A stretch of 64,000 bases of DNA from positions 57,728,560 to 57,792,559 of the forward strand of contig OY987301.1 in assembly GCA_963920635.1 (NCBI GenBank), written 5' to 3'. Below are positions 1 through 10,138 of the stretch, piece after piece. The notes below the pieces were generated by a model. That model was given only the letters and a program-made list of their open reading frames with translations. It ran no database searches and was not told the origin of the DNA. Both the position numbers and the translations under genes were made by a program. Within the stretch, counting starts at the first letter, position 1, and each line of letters opens with the position of its first letter. This stretch comes from Pseudeuparius sepicola (taxonomy: Eukaryota > Arthropoda > Insecta > Coleoptera > Anthribidae).

Positions 1-108
1 AATACGTATTTTCAATACGGAAAATTTCAAATCAAAATTCGCACTCCTTCCCCGTAAACTTCTAATGAACCACTTACGTGAATCACCCTGTATATATATA
101 TTAAATAC

Positions 109-262
109 AGTAACTTTTCCCAATAAACTTAACAATTCAAGGTTTTTCTTTTGAAGATACAGAGCGTAACAATAATAATTGTATTAACTTCCTAAAATGT
201 TTTAGACCCTGTATCTTCAAAAAGATAGCCTTAAATAGGTAAGTTTATTAGAAAAAGTTACT
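109..262. repeat. Small foldback repeat
   Basis: Two arms of about 54 bases (109-162 and 210-262) are imperfect inverted copies. The left runs from agtaacttttccc to gaagatacag, and the right starts ctgtatcttc and ends gaaaaagttact. No coding capacity. The flanking sequence 76-92 (gaatcaccctgta) is a terminal motif shared by many elements in the window. The first 108 bases are otherwise uninformative. Confidence 0.6.
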
Positions 263-360
263 TTATTTAAAGAAGCCAACAAATTATTCCTACTTTAAGT
301 GCAAATTTTTTAGATAATTTTTAAGAAATACACGATATATTACAAAAAATCTAATTTGCC

Positions 361-1064
361 ATGAAATCAATACATTTTATTGCTATACAAGGTGGTTCAT
401 TTTTTTCTAAAACCAATATTTATACTATAATTACCCACTTCTACGCCACTGGTTGTTCAAGGTGTTTGATATTAACAAGTTTTATGCCTATAACGTGTAC
501 CAAATATGATTTAAGGCTCAAATGTACAGCACGTGCGTGGTGATTCAATATTTTGACCCATAAAATGGCTTTTTTTCGATCTGTAGAGAGCAACACACAT
601 AATTTTAACTTTTGGTCAATACAAATTTTAATCTAAGTAATTACTCACATTTTGAGACAAAAATTATTTAAAAAGATTGATCACAATGGCCGTTATTAGC
701 ATTTGCGCAAAAAGCCTAATAACTGCCATTGTGATAAATATTTCTAAATAATTTTTGTCTCAAAATGTGAGTAATTACTTAGATTAAAATTTGTATTGAC
801 CAAAATTTAAAATTAGGCGTGTTGCTCGCCATAGATCGAAAAAAGCCATTTTATGGGTCAAAATGTTGAATCACCACGCACGTGGTGTACATTCAGTCTT
901 AAATATCTCTACTAGTTTGGTAAATATTCAATACATTGAAATATTTCTTAACACTCGTAACTTTTTTATAAGGCCTTAAAATGATATCTAAGTTTATAGA
1001 AGAAAGTGCGGTTATTTTTTGGTTTTCTATCACATGTCATAGAGTAAAACTGAACCTGTATCTA
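361..1064. mobile_element. Degenerate foldback element, carrier of a nested TTAA element
   Basis: The segments 361-514 and 899-1064 together match, in reverse complement, the element at 30541-30961. Shared blocks include aaccaaaaaataaccgcac, the block around ggtacacgttataaaggcat, and the block around caaacaccttgaacaacc. The left end is truncated near 361. A second foldback is inserted in the middle. The short open frame at 361-543 has no protein-like features and is not called a gene. Confidence 0.6.
515..898. mobile_element. 384-bp foldback MITE with TTAA target duplication
   Basis: This is a near-perfect hairpin centred near base 703. The left arm begins ggctcaaatgtac and the right arm ends gtacattcagtc. 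TTAA lies at both edges (511-514 and 899-902). The related carrier copy at 30541-30961 has an uninterrupted TTAA (30684-30687) at the matching point, so that copy shows the empty site. A TTAA duplication is typical of the piggyBac superfamily; assignment to piggyBac is inference, because the ends do not show the usual CCY start clearly. Confidence 0.75.
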
Positions 1065-3130
1065 ATCATTTTAACTAAAATTTTCTACTTTTTTAAATTA
1101 AACTTTGTGTACTAGCCTGATAAATGCCTCCTTTTTGCAGCAGTCTCCGGAAATTCGGCAAGGACGTTTTTTATCTATCGTCGTCTCCCGTCGGGACGCA
1201 TCTGACAGAAATGTTGAAATAGTTTTTATGTTTTTATGTTGAAATAGTTTTTATGTTTTTATGGGTTAATAGAGGTAGGTAGTTATAAACAAGAAATGAA
1301 AAAACGGTAATAAGGAATTTCTCTGACCAAACCGTAAATTATTTGTTTCGACTTGAAGTTATGGTCTGGCTTTGTGTTAAAATAGAAGCCAGAGTAGGTT
1401 CATATACCAACAGAAATCAGAATAACAAGAATGTGGAAGCTAAAAGCTGAACTTCATTGTTGCAATAATGGTAAAAGTGTTTATCATATAAAAAAAATCC
1501 TCACAATAACAGAAAATATGTTTTTTAATTTGTTTGGACGATTACGGCTGCCAACCCTTGAAACGCATGCAGAAATAATTTCTCCAAGTTGTCGCTGGTA
1601 AAGCACAAAACACTTTTTTACTTTCTATTGTGCGAAATGATTCGTGGTAATGTAAACTAAGAAATGAAATTATGTTTATTCTAAACGGACAGTCGGTTTT
1701 GCTTTAGATAGCGACGAGGATTGAGCAAATAATGCGCGTGGGCACAAAATGCCCTTTAACTGGTCTAACTGCGGTGGGAATACGAGTAGCACATGTTTTA
1801 CCCGATAGTAATGGAATTTTTTTTTAGTCTAAATGTAAAAAATACCGTGGAGTCTATACACCTACTCCAATCGGATAAACAACTAAAAAAATTGTGTAGT
1901 AGCCCATTAAAAAGGCCCAGTTCAAAATTATCGTGAAGGGAAGTTTCACTTTTCGAACTCCTGACAATTCGATGCTGCATTTTTTCAATTTCCTTCTTAT
2001 TATATGCGGCCCGATTTTCCGGTCACGATAGGCAATTAAAATAATTGTTTGTCCAATCCCTGGTATCTTAGACTTTCACATTTTACAGCCTCTCAGCCAC
2101 TGGTTGTGGAGATAGCCAAGGATTACCTAATAATTACTCATACCCAGTCATAACTTGATTATTATATCTTATAGTCAGTTAAAATCACTAACAAATGAAT
2201 TATTGTTTTGGTTATTTATTGTCCCGGAAAAAAATTTAATTATAGGAATAATTGATTTTTGCGAAGTTTGGACAAATTGTATATTAAAGGAAGCTTGCAT
2301 TAGCTATTTTTTAATTTAACTTTATTATACAATTTGTCCAAACTCCGCAGAAATCATTTATCTCTTTCGCCCCGAAAATAAAATATTGTGGTTCACTCCA
2401 ATATCAACATTCCAGATCTTAGTCCACTATTGCGCATGCTCTGACTGCAAAAATTCGATTGTGGTTTGGTAACAATCAACAAACAATTTGGATAGTTAGT
2501 AAACTGTCCGAAAAATTGGAAAAAACAGCAAACAATTATTACAGTATCCAAACTACCATATACACGTGTTTCATGCTATTTGGCAATCATTATTAGGGTG
2601 AACCTAACATTAACCAAATCAAAAAGATATGTATGATTTGGGAAGCATTAAATGAAGTCGTATTCATGCAGTTTCACTCAGCACACCTCCTCGGTTTGGG
2701 GCTTGGCCTACCGTCACCGCACGGAGACTGCCAAAGCGACCTGCGTGGAAATCTCCATAACCTACTTTTTTATGTATTTTGATTGACTTTCCATTATTAT
2801 CGCTTTTTCTTGTAAACACATTTACACTCGTTCTTCTTAAATCCTTATTGTCCTTGTATCTTGGGTTATGTGTTCAACACGGTAGCCAAGTTAAGTTGAT
2901 TAACTGCCTTGGCTGCATCTATAGCCTTGGCTATGAATTTCCATCGGGAGATCGAGAAAGAGTTTGAGTGTTAATATAGAGGGAGGAGGCGCCAACGCAG
3001 AGTTAGTCTAAACTTTATAATTAACTTCGCTTGTATGTGGATGTAGATAAACATGGAGAGCTAGCCGTGTTTCACTATGGTAGAGTTTGCAGGATTTGGG
3101 AGTTGAATAGGGTTGAGTTCGCATGATATA
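1065..3130. other. No gene recognised; small foldback near 2251-2360
   Basis: I see no supported coding region in these 2 kb. A 110-bp inverted repeat with arms 2251-2282 and 2328-2360 (gcgaagtttggacaaattgtat against atacaatttgtccaaactccgc) is the only clear structure. The short direct repeat gttgaaatagtttttatg at 1212-1260 is a minor local duplication. Confidence 0.5.
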
Positions 3131-4488
3131 CAGTGTGACCCATTTGTTTTGGGGTCAGTCTGTAAAAAGTGTATCAATCGTGCGATTTGGCTGATTTTTT
3201 TTTTTAATTGTAGAGCTCGATGAACTGCACATTTTGAACAAAAATTGCCTGGTTCGCATAAAATCCAAAGCCTACTATGACCGTTTTTATGAGCAAAATT
3301 TTAAGAAACCATATTAGCGTTTTTTTTTTGAAAAAATCTGTGTGCGCCAATGGATTGAGCACCCCTCGAAATGGGTATGTACAAAATTTCATCAAAATAT
3401 TTCAAGTAATAACGATTTTGTAGAAAAATTAAAAATGCAGCCAAGGTACGTCTTTATTTTCAAAAATTCAAAGTTGGCCATGGAAAATAATTGAATTGTT
3501 TACTTTTATTAAGTGTCAAACTGTCTAAATTGAGTTCAGAAATTGTTTGTGCTCAATACAATTAATTATCATAATTATGGAATATTTAAGCATAAGAGAC
3601 AAAATAGAAATTGTTCGACTCGTGGGCGACAACGAGCGCTCGGCAGCAGAAGCTGCGGCCGAATTTAACAATAGACACCCAGGTAGATCAGTGATGAGTT
3701 ACCATTAAGATACCGTTTAAATTTAAAGTTACAGTTAGATGGCAGTCCTATTCATAATGCTCGTTTAATCAGAAACTGGCTAGATAATAATTTTGAAAAC
3801 TGTTGGATAGGGCGAAATAGTCCTTTCTGTGAGTGGCCACCGAGATCTCCGGACTTAACTCCTTTAGATTTTTTTCTTTGGGGTACACTTAAGCAAAATG
3901 TTTATAAGTCAAGACCCCATAATTTACAAGAACTGCAAGCTAGGATAAACCGTAGTTGTGAGGAAATTACTCCACAGCAAATACGAAATGTAATTTTGAA
4001 TGTACGCAAGAGGAACGACAAATGCATTGTAGAAAATGGAGGCTTGGTAGAAGTTACAAAAATTTTATAATTTTAATTGTTTTTATGTTTTGTGTTTATA
4101 AGCATAAGGTTGTATTATTACAATTCAATTATTTTCCATGGCCAACTTTGAATTTTTGAAAATAAAGACGTACCTTGGCTGCATTTTTAATTTTTCTACA
4201 AAATCGTTATTACTTGAAATATTTTGATGAAATTTTGTACATACCCATTTCGAGGGGTGCTCAATCCATTGGCGCACACAGATTTTTTCAAAAAAAAAAC
4301 GCTAATATGGTTTCTTAAAATTTTGCTCATAAAAACGGTCATAGTAGGCTTTGGATTTTATGCGAACCAGGCAATTTTTGTTCAAAATGTGCAGTTCATC
4401 GAGCTCTACAATTTAAAAAAAAAATCAGCCAAATCGCACGATTGATACACTTTTTACAGACTGACCCCAAAACAAATGGGTCACACTG
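3131..4488 (+). mobile_element. Internally deleted mariner-type element (non-autonomous)
   Basis: Terminal inverted repeats of about 368 bp (3131-3498 and 4121-4488) begin cagtgtgacccatttg and end gggtcacactg, with TA at both flanks (3129-3130, 4489-4490). These ends and the flanks of the coding region match the full element at 15160-17084. The interior has lost roughly 570 bp of transposase. It could be mobilised by the full copy in trans if that copy is active. Confidence 0.9.
3577..4070 (+). pseudogene. Mariner-type transposase, internal deletion
   Basis: The first ~38 codons, starting MEYLSIRDKIEIVRLVGDNE, match the intact transposase at 15575-16639. At about 3692-3697 the sequence jumps to codons near the second catalytic aspartate (LDGSPIHNARLIRNW). 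The HTH remainder and the first catalytic Asp (LFTDEATF in the intact copy) are missing. The second and third Asp regions (LDGSP and SPDLTPLDFFLWG) and the C-terminus remain. The junction lies at the short shared string gatgagttacc. No active enzyme can come from this copy. Confidence 0.85.
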
Positions 4489-5424
4489 TATGATGATGAT
4501 CGCCTTTTTTAGAAGCTCTATATTGATTTTCCAAATTCATTTCAGTGAATCCCATTCATTATTCCAAGGACGGGAAATTCTTTCCAATCAATATTTCGCA
4601 CAACTACGCGACGCACCAATATCCTGCGTTAGGTCTGATATTCAGGGGATTATTAGATATATATACATTATACAGTATGTCCGCGGATGGAGTTTACAAG
4701 AGGTGAAATGGACCAAAAACTGAAAGATAACAAAAATGGGATTATTGATAAAAGCTTTCGCTTGTTTACAAAATACGATTCTCCACGAGAAACTTCAATT
4801 TTGTTAAACAGGGTGGATTAAAATCCAAAAATGTTGTTTTTCGTAAGAAGATACCTTAGTAGACATACCTTATTTTGCAAGATTCGTAAAAAAGTCATTC
4901 TAAATTAAAGTTTTTGCTTGTTCAGAATATTCGATTCACCATAAGAAACTTCAATCTTGTTGTACAGGATGGGTAAAAAATACAAGAATGTTATTTTGAA
5001 TGTTTTGTTATTTTGTATTTTTATACGTATTCTGTATAAAAAAAAGTTTATTATGGTGAATCATATCTACTGAACAAGCAAAAACTTTAAATATTGTCTA
5101 AAATTTCTTCGTGGCGTAAACAGATCCACTTTATTTTAATTGGGTGTTTCGCCACAGAAACCTGAAACAAACTGATTAAATGATAACTTTTTCAAGTGCC
5201 GTTAAAAACCACTGCTCAAGAAAGCTCCGGCGCTTTGTCAGTGATTACTCGAGATTAAACTTTACAAATGCATAAATTCCTCACATTAAAAGAATGAAAC
5301 TTTAAACTTTCGGAGGGTAAATCTCTCTAGTGCTCACAGAAATGTTACGTCAAAGGGACATGATAGAATAATTTAGGTAAACCTAGCCACCTGTCCAATA
5401 TTATACCCTGTGTTATATTCTAAT

Positions 5425-5610
5425 TATCTATCCTAACTTCTCTTTGAATAACTGGTAATATTATTTTACTGAATTCAACTAAACTTTCAGTAACACAGTT
5501 ATTAGAATTTCCCAAAATAAAAGCTGATTCTTAAATTTTCCGCCTATTTCCTATTTCTTCTCTGACAATTGGTTGGGTCCTATCCCAAAAATTTCTATTG
5601 TTATTGTGTT
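5425..5610 (-). pseudogene. Penelope-like element, C-terminal fragment, inverted
   Basis: Read on the minus strand this gives WDRTQPIVREEIGNRRK followed after a stop by ESAFILGNS and further on LPVIQRE. It is the inverted counterpart of the plus-strand piece near 6245-6390 (WDRSQPIIREQIGIRRK). Stops and indels make it a relic. It supports an inverted terminal arrangement around the Penelope-like unit. Confidence 0.55.
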
Positions 5611-5744
5611 CACATTAATATGTTTGACTATATGAAATTTGATTTTGCCTATTAAATTTTTTTGTTCTTTTAGCTGTTCTTTTTAAAAACAGATTTAATT
5701 TTGTGTTATTACAACAAATCACTTTAGCTCTGCCGTATATGTGT

Positions 5745-6390
5745 TGACTCGATATGTTCACCAACCTAATGTTTGGTGGAGGTATGTGGATGACATGTTT
5801 ATTACATGGGAACATGAAGTAGGCGATTTAAATTCATTATTCAATCAGATATTATATAGAAATTAGTGTCTACAGAAAATCAACACATACTAATATCTCA
5901 ATTTTAAATCTAGTCATCACATTAGTGTTAAAAAATGACTGATTAAAAGTTTATAAGGCAGGGCTGAAAAGTGATTTGGTGACTTGTTCTAATAATACAA
6001 AATTTGAGGATAAACCACTAAAACACATAGGCAATCGTTTTAATGTTTAGAACAGCAAATACATTAAAATCGATGCTAGTTAAAACGAAACCATTTAATG
6101 AAGTACAAAGTTCAAAGAATTGCATTTATAAAATTCCTCGTGAATGGAAGGTTCTATATTGGGGTCGTTCAACATTCGTTTAAAAGAACATAAAAGTTAT
6201 ATTTGGCAAAACTAATTTCCAAGTCAAAAATATTTGAACACTCTTTTAACAATAATCTTAGAATTTTGTGGGATAGGTCCCAACCAATTATCAGAGAACA
6301 AATAGGAATTAGGCGGAAAGTTAATGAATCAGCCTTTACTTTAGGAAATGAGTAGAATTCAGCAAAATATTATTACCAGTCATTCAAAGA
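5745..6390 (+). pseudogene. Penelope-like retroelement relic: RT motif and GIY-YIG endonuclease
   Basis: Broken frames give in order: WWRYVDDMFITW at 5774, the YVDD catalytic box of reverse transcriptase in the form seen in Penelope-like elements; then CIYKIPREW at 6121 and NIRLKEHKSYIWQN at 6171, which fit the start and second helix of the C-terminal GIY-YIG domain; then WDRSQPIIREQIGIRRK near 6270, like the conserved tail of the family. The frames shift and carry stops, so it is dead. Most of the RT domain upstream of YVDD is absent. Confidence 0.65.
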
Positions 6391-6400
6391 GAAATTGTAG

Positions 6401-7604
6401 TCCATGAGCTGACGTCAAAAAATTGATATTTTCAGATTTTAGTAATAGAGAGCCACTGTAGAGTCAGCAGTCCAGCTGTCGGGACACCTGTCGCTTCGGC
6501 GCTGCAAAAACTGTCAAATTAATTAGCATTCCTAAGTTCTTGTCGGTAAGCTCAAAGTTTGAATATAATTAGTGAATGTGATATAGAGCACGAATCCAAT
6601 AACAGTCAGATAGCAAAATAAAGGGACGCATGAATCAGGCCTCATTTTTGGATCACCCAGTATGTTCACACAAAGTCCATCAAACATGTATGTTTCTTCT
6701 AAGGCCCCCAACAACATATAAAAAAATCAGCAAAATCTACTGAAAGCCAGTGCCGTGTAGTTTTTATTAGTAATCCTCTCAATTCAAAATTCGCGCATTC
6801 GCGAAAGGTTTCTTGCTGCCCACGCGAGATGGCGCCACAAATTCGATCGGTAACGATACATTGAAGATTTCGACAATAGAGAGGATGCTCTGTGGTTTGA
6901 TCGTAGTACTCCTTAAATGACAAGCTTTTCTCTGCCTCGTGAAAATAATATAGATATATTTGTGTATTTGGTACGAAAAAAGGAGGCCGAATAATTTCCT
7001 TCCCAGAAAATACTATTTAAAAATTTAAATGCTAAATTTCTCAATATTTGTTCTTTTATAAAACATTCAAAATTATTTGTTTTATGTTTTGCAAAATTAC
7101 AGTCTTGAGAAAACATTTAGGTAGGCTAACCTTTTTTTTTCGACATATGTACTAAAATGTGCTGACTCCATGCGTCCTTTTATTTCACAATCTGACTGTT
7201 GGATTCTTGTTCTGTATCACATCCACTAATTATGTAGAAATTTTGAGCTAACAGTTTAGGGATGCTAATTAATTTTACACCTTTCCGAGCGTCCCAGCGC
7301 CAGGTGTGCCGACAGCTGGAGTGCTGAGTCTACAGTCTCAATTTGAAAATATCAACCTTCCTAAAACTCTTGCACTTTTTTGACGCCAGCTTTCCGACTA
7401 TTGAGATACGCGACTGAATTTAAGATACCAACGCCCCGACGGGACTATGCGAACTAATATATGGGCCATCGTCACCATGAGAACGGTGCTAGCCACCGGG
7501 TCTACACTGCGTTGTTCTTTGTTGTTGTTCATTGTTGGCATGGCCCATACACTAGTTTAGCATTGAGCCTATAGGGGGCGTATTTCTTATATTCAATGGC
7601 GATA
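6401..7604. mobile_element. Foldback element inserted in an arm of the Penelope-like unit
   Basis: Arms 6405-6640 and about 7150-7400 are inverted copies: caaaaaattgatatttt/gtagagtcagcagtccagctg on the left against cagctggagtgctgagtctacag on the right, and cgacacctgtcg-like GC-rich strings. Removing about 6401-7604 makes the two arms of the surrounding 4672-8060 element line up, which supports an insertion. The open frames at 6532-7116 (minus) overlap each other and lack domain features, so I do not call them genes. Confidence 0.5.
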
Positions 7605-8040
7605 TAGATAATTAGAATAGAACACAGGGAATAATATTTAAGATAGGTGGCTAGGTTTAATTTATTCTGTCACTTTGACGTGACATGGAGAGAGATTTAC
7701 CCTCCGAAAGCTCAGTAAACTAAGTTATTGGCGTGATTTTTTTTAAAGTTTAGTTTTTTTTGTAAAGTTGAATCTCTAGTAACCAGTGACAAAGCATCAG
7801 AGCTTTCTTAAACAGAGGTGCAACTTGAAAAAGTTGTCCTTTAGTGAGTTTGTTTCAGGTTCATCATGAACGTATGTTGCAAAATAAATTGTCTACTCCG
7901 GTATTTTCATACGATAAATATCATTTTTGTATTTTCACCCACCCTGTACAACAAAATTGAAGTTTTTCACGGAGAATCATATTTTATAAACAAGGAAAAA
8001 CTTTTATCAATAATGACTATTTCTTATCATTCACTTTTTG

Positions 8041-8560
8041 GTCAATTTCACCACCGCGATTTTCTCGCTCATTTTGCGGCCTACAAAAAAAAACGTAAGA
8101 AACAAAAATGTGGCAATTTTGGACAGCTAAGTGGTGCTGCAAAAGAAATCGACATCCATGGCCAACTTGTCGCGCAATATTAAAAAAACCTCAAATTGAG
8201 CAAAACTATTAATGGCCGAGGAATGTTTATTTTAAGAGACAGAGAAAAACTTTTATATTGAAAATTGGTGGCACTAAGAAGCTTTATGCAAAAGGGTACT
8301 CAGATAGTTTCAGAAAATTACACAGGGTCTTCGGCTCTCTTGAGGCTATGCATTTTTTTTGTTTATTTCTTATTAAGCGACTTAATAGTTTTGCTCAATT
8401 TGAGGTTTTTTTAATATTGCGCGGCAAGTTGGCCATGGATGCCAATTTCTTTTGCAGCACCACTTAGCTGTCCAAAATTTCCACATTTTTGTTTCTTACG
8501 TTTTTTTTGTAGGCCGCAAAATGAGCGAGAAAATCGTGGTGGTCGACCTAAAAAAATCAT
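8041..8560. repeat. Foldback element
   Basis: Arms 8041-8230 and 8350-8548 are near-identical inverted copies. Both contain the strings ttttctcgctcattttgcggcc, cgtaagaaacaaaaatg, gcaccacttagctgtcc and ggccatgg in inverted order. The open frames in each arm are mirror images of each other and are not genes. Confidence 0.7.
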
Positions 8561-9250
8561 CCTGTATATTCGATTTCTGACCCCCAAAAATGCGGTATTT
8601 TGAGATGCCACAGAGAAAGACACCCTGTATATTTTCTATTGGATCTTTAAACACCAACAGTGTGAGTGGTCCTGTTGACCATTGAACTGTTTTAAGGGGA
8701 TTCCATGGCACATTTGACTTGCCAGATGTCTTTAAAATTCCTATTTTGCTCAACTTTGACAACCGACAGAAAAGAACTCCCTGTATATTTGTTGTTCAAA
8801 TTTGGTAGGTGGTGATTACCTCTGTGGTGTCAGATTTTAAACAAAAAAATCGCTAAGTGGTTTTTGTCACTTTTTACTTGAAAAAAAAAATCGTAGGCCT
8901 TGAAAATTTGCCCCAAGGAGAGTTTTTGTGACCTAGGAAAAAAAAAACGGCTAAAATCGGATGAAAAATAAAAATTTTACGGTGTGCTTCCATTAGTTTT
9001 GTTACGATTTTGCGGAAAAATGTGACAAAGATAGCTTAAAGCACTTAATGTGCTGAAAATTAGAATAGGAGCACAATAATGCAATACAAACACATTTTCT
9101 TAATAACTTTTTCCGATATTTTCAACACAAACCGGATTTTTCCCAATTATTTATTTTAAATGTCAAATTTGACAGGCATGGGCTGTGACGTCCCTGTTTA
9201 GGCGCAATAGTGTAAACCAAACAGCGTCGGGTTTCGGGGGGAGGGGGTGA
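8561..9250. repeat. Two truncated foldback arms side by side
   Basis: Bases 8600-8880 (ggtcctgttgaccattgaactg and ccagatgtctttaaaattcc) match one arm of the 23002-24249 element. Bases 9030-9235 (aataatgcaatac, aacacattttcttaataactttttccgatattttca, caggcatgggctgtgacgtc) match one arm of the 18877-19733 element. Neither copy keeps both ends. Confidence 0.6.
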
Positions 9251-10138
9251 AAAGGGCAGGAAATTCTTATTTTTCACAGTTTTGCGTGAATATCTAGTAA
9301 ACTATGAGGTTTAGCGCAAACGTCGTCCTATACGCAAATGATATACATTAAATTCAGAACAAGAATTGTTATATACAGAATTATGGTAAAGTGATCGGTT
9401 TCCATGATATGGAGAGGTAAAGATTTCTTTGTTTTTATTTCACGTAGTTTTTGTTGAAAAAACTTAAAATGATTACAGTATAAATTAGTAACTGAATAAT
9501 GTATGTAGAATATATATAGATATATCTATGCATATATAGATACATATTACACCCATAGATTGGTATTTTTTGTCTCAACATAGCCTCATAAGTATATGAC
9601 TGTAAATATATGTCCAATACAAGTTAGTAGCCTTAGTTAATTTGTACTGACTTTTTGCCCTCATTCATTATAGCGTTATGATTTCCATTCGTTCTTTTAT
9701 GTCAAATAATTCCCATATCTAATTTGTCCTTAGCTTGTAAAAATGAGAGTCATGAATAGGAAGCTCATGTGAAAAACAAGAAAATATATTAAACAATCTA
9801 TATTGAAAAAATGGGAGGGAAATCAAAATGATACAAAAGGTTATAACAGTGACTATAGAAAGAATAGTCACTGGTTATAAGTTTTAGGTGAATCATTAAT
9901 TGCGTTATCAGTCAGCACCAAATAGTTCACTCGGGCTGGTGAGAGGAAACAAATCTTCGTGTTCTTCGTCCACTTGAGAATCATCATTTAAATCGTCGTC
10001 GATGATTGTGTAAATAAAATAATGCAATAATTGTTGGTATTTAAATCAATTCTTTACATAAAGGCTTACGTAAAAACTAGGAAAATAATATTTTTCGATT
10101 AACACTGTCTTGGTATCATATTATAGGTACTATGTATA
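9251..10138. other. No feature recognised
   Basis: About 0.9 kb of AT-rich sequence. A g-run tract at 9236-9262 and a short tatata stretch at 9510-9545 are the only notable compositions. No supported gene. Confidence 0.4.

Larger units (their letters stand above)
4672..8060. mobile_element. Large inverted-arm element around a Penelope-like relic
   Basis: Bases 4676-5430 and 7605-8060 are inverted copies. Matching pairs include ggtgaaatggaccaaaaac with gtttttggtcaatttcacc type strings, cttcaattttgtt with aacaaaattgaag, and ctttcggagggtaaatctct on both sides. Inside lie two opposed C-terminal pieces of a Penelope-like protein (5425-5610 minus; 5745-6390 plus) and an inserted foldback (about 6401-7604). 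Head-to-head terminal sequences are known for Penelope-like elements, so the arms may be that element's own repeats. The exact ends are not clear. Confidence 0.55.

Noticed and set aside
8066..8623. Paired frames sharing KKRKKQKCGNFGQLSGAAKEI as a duplicated gene
   Set aside because: They are the two inverted arms of one foldback read on opposite strands.
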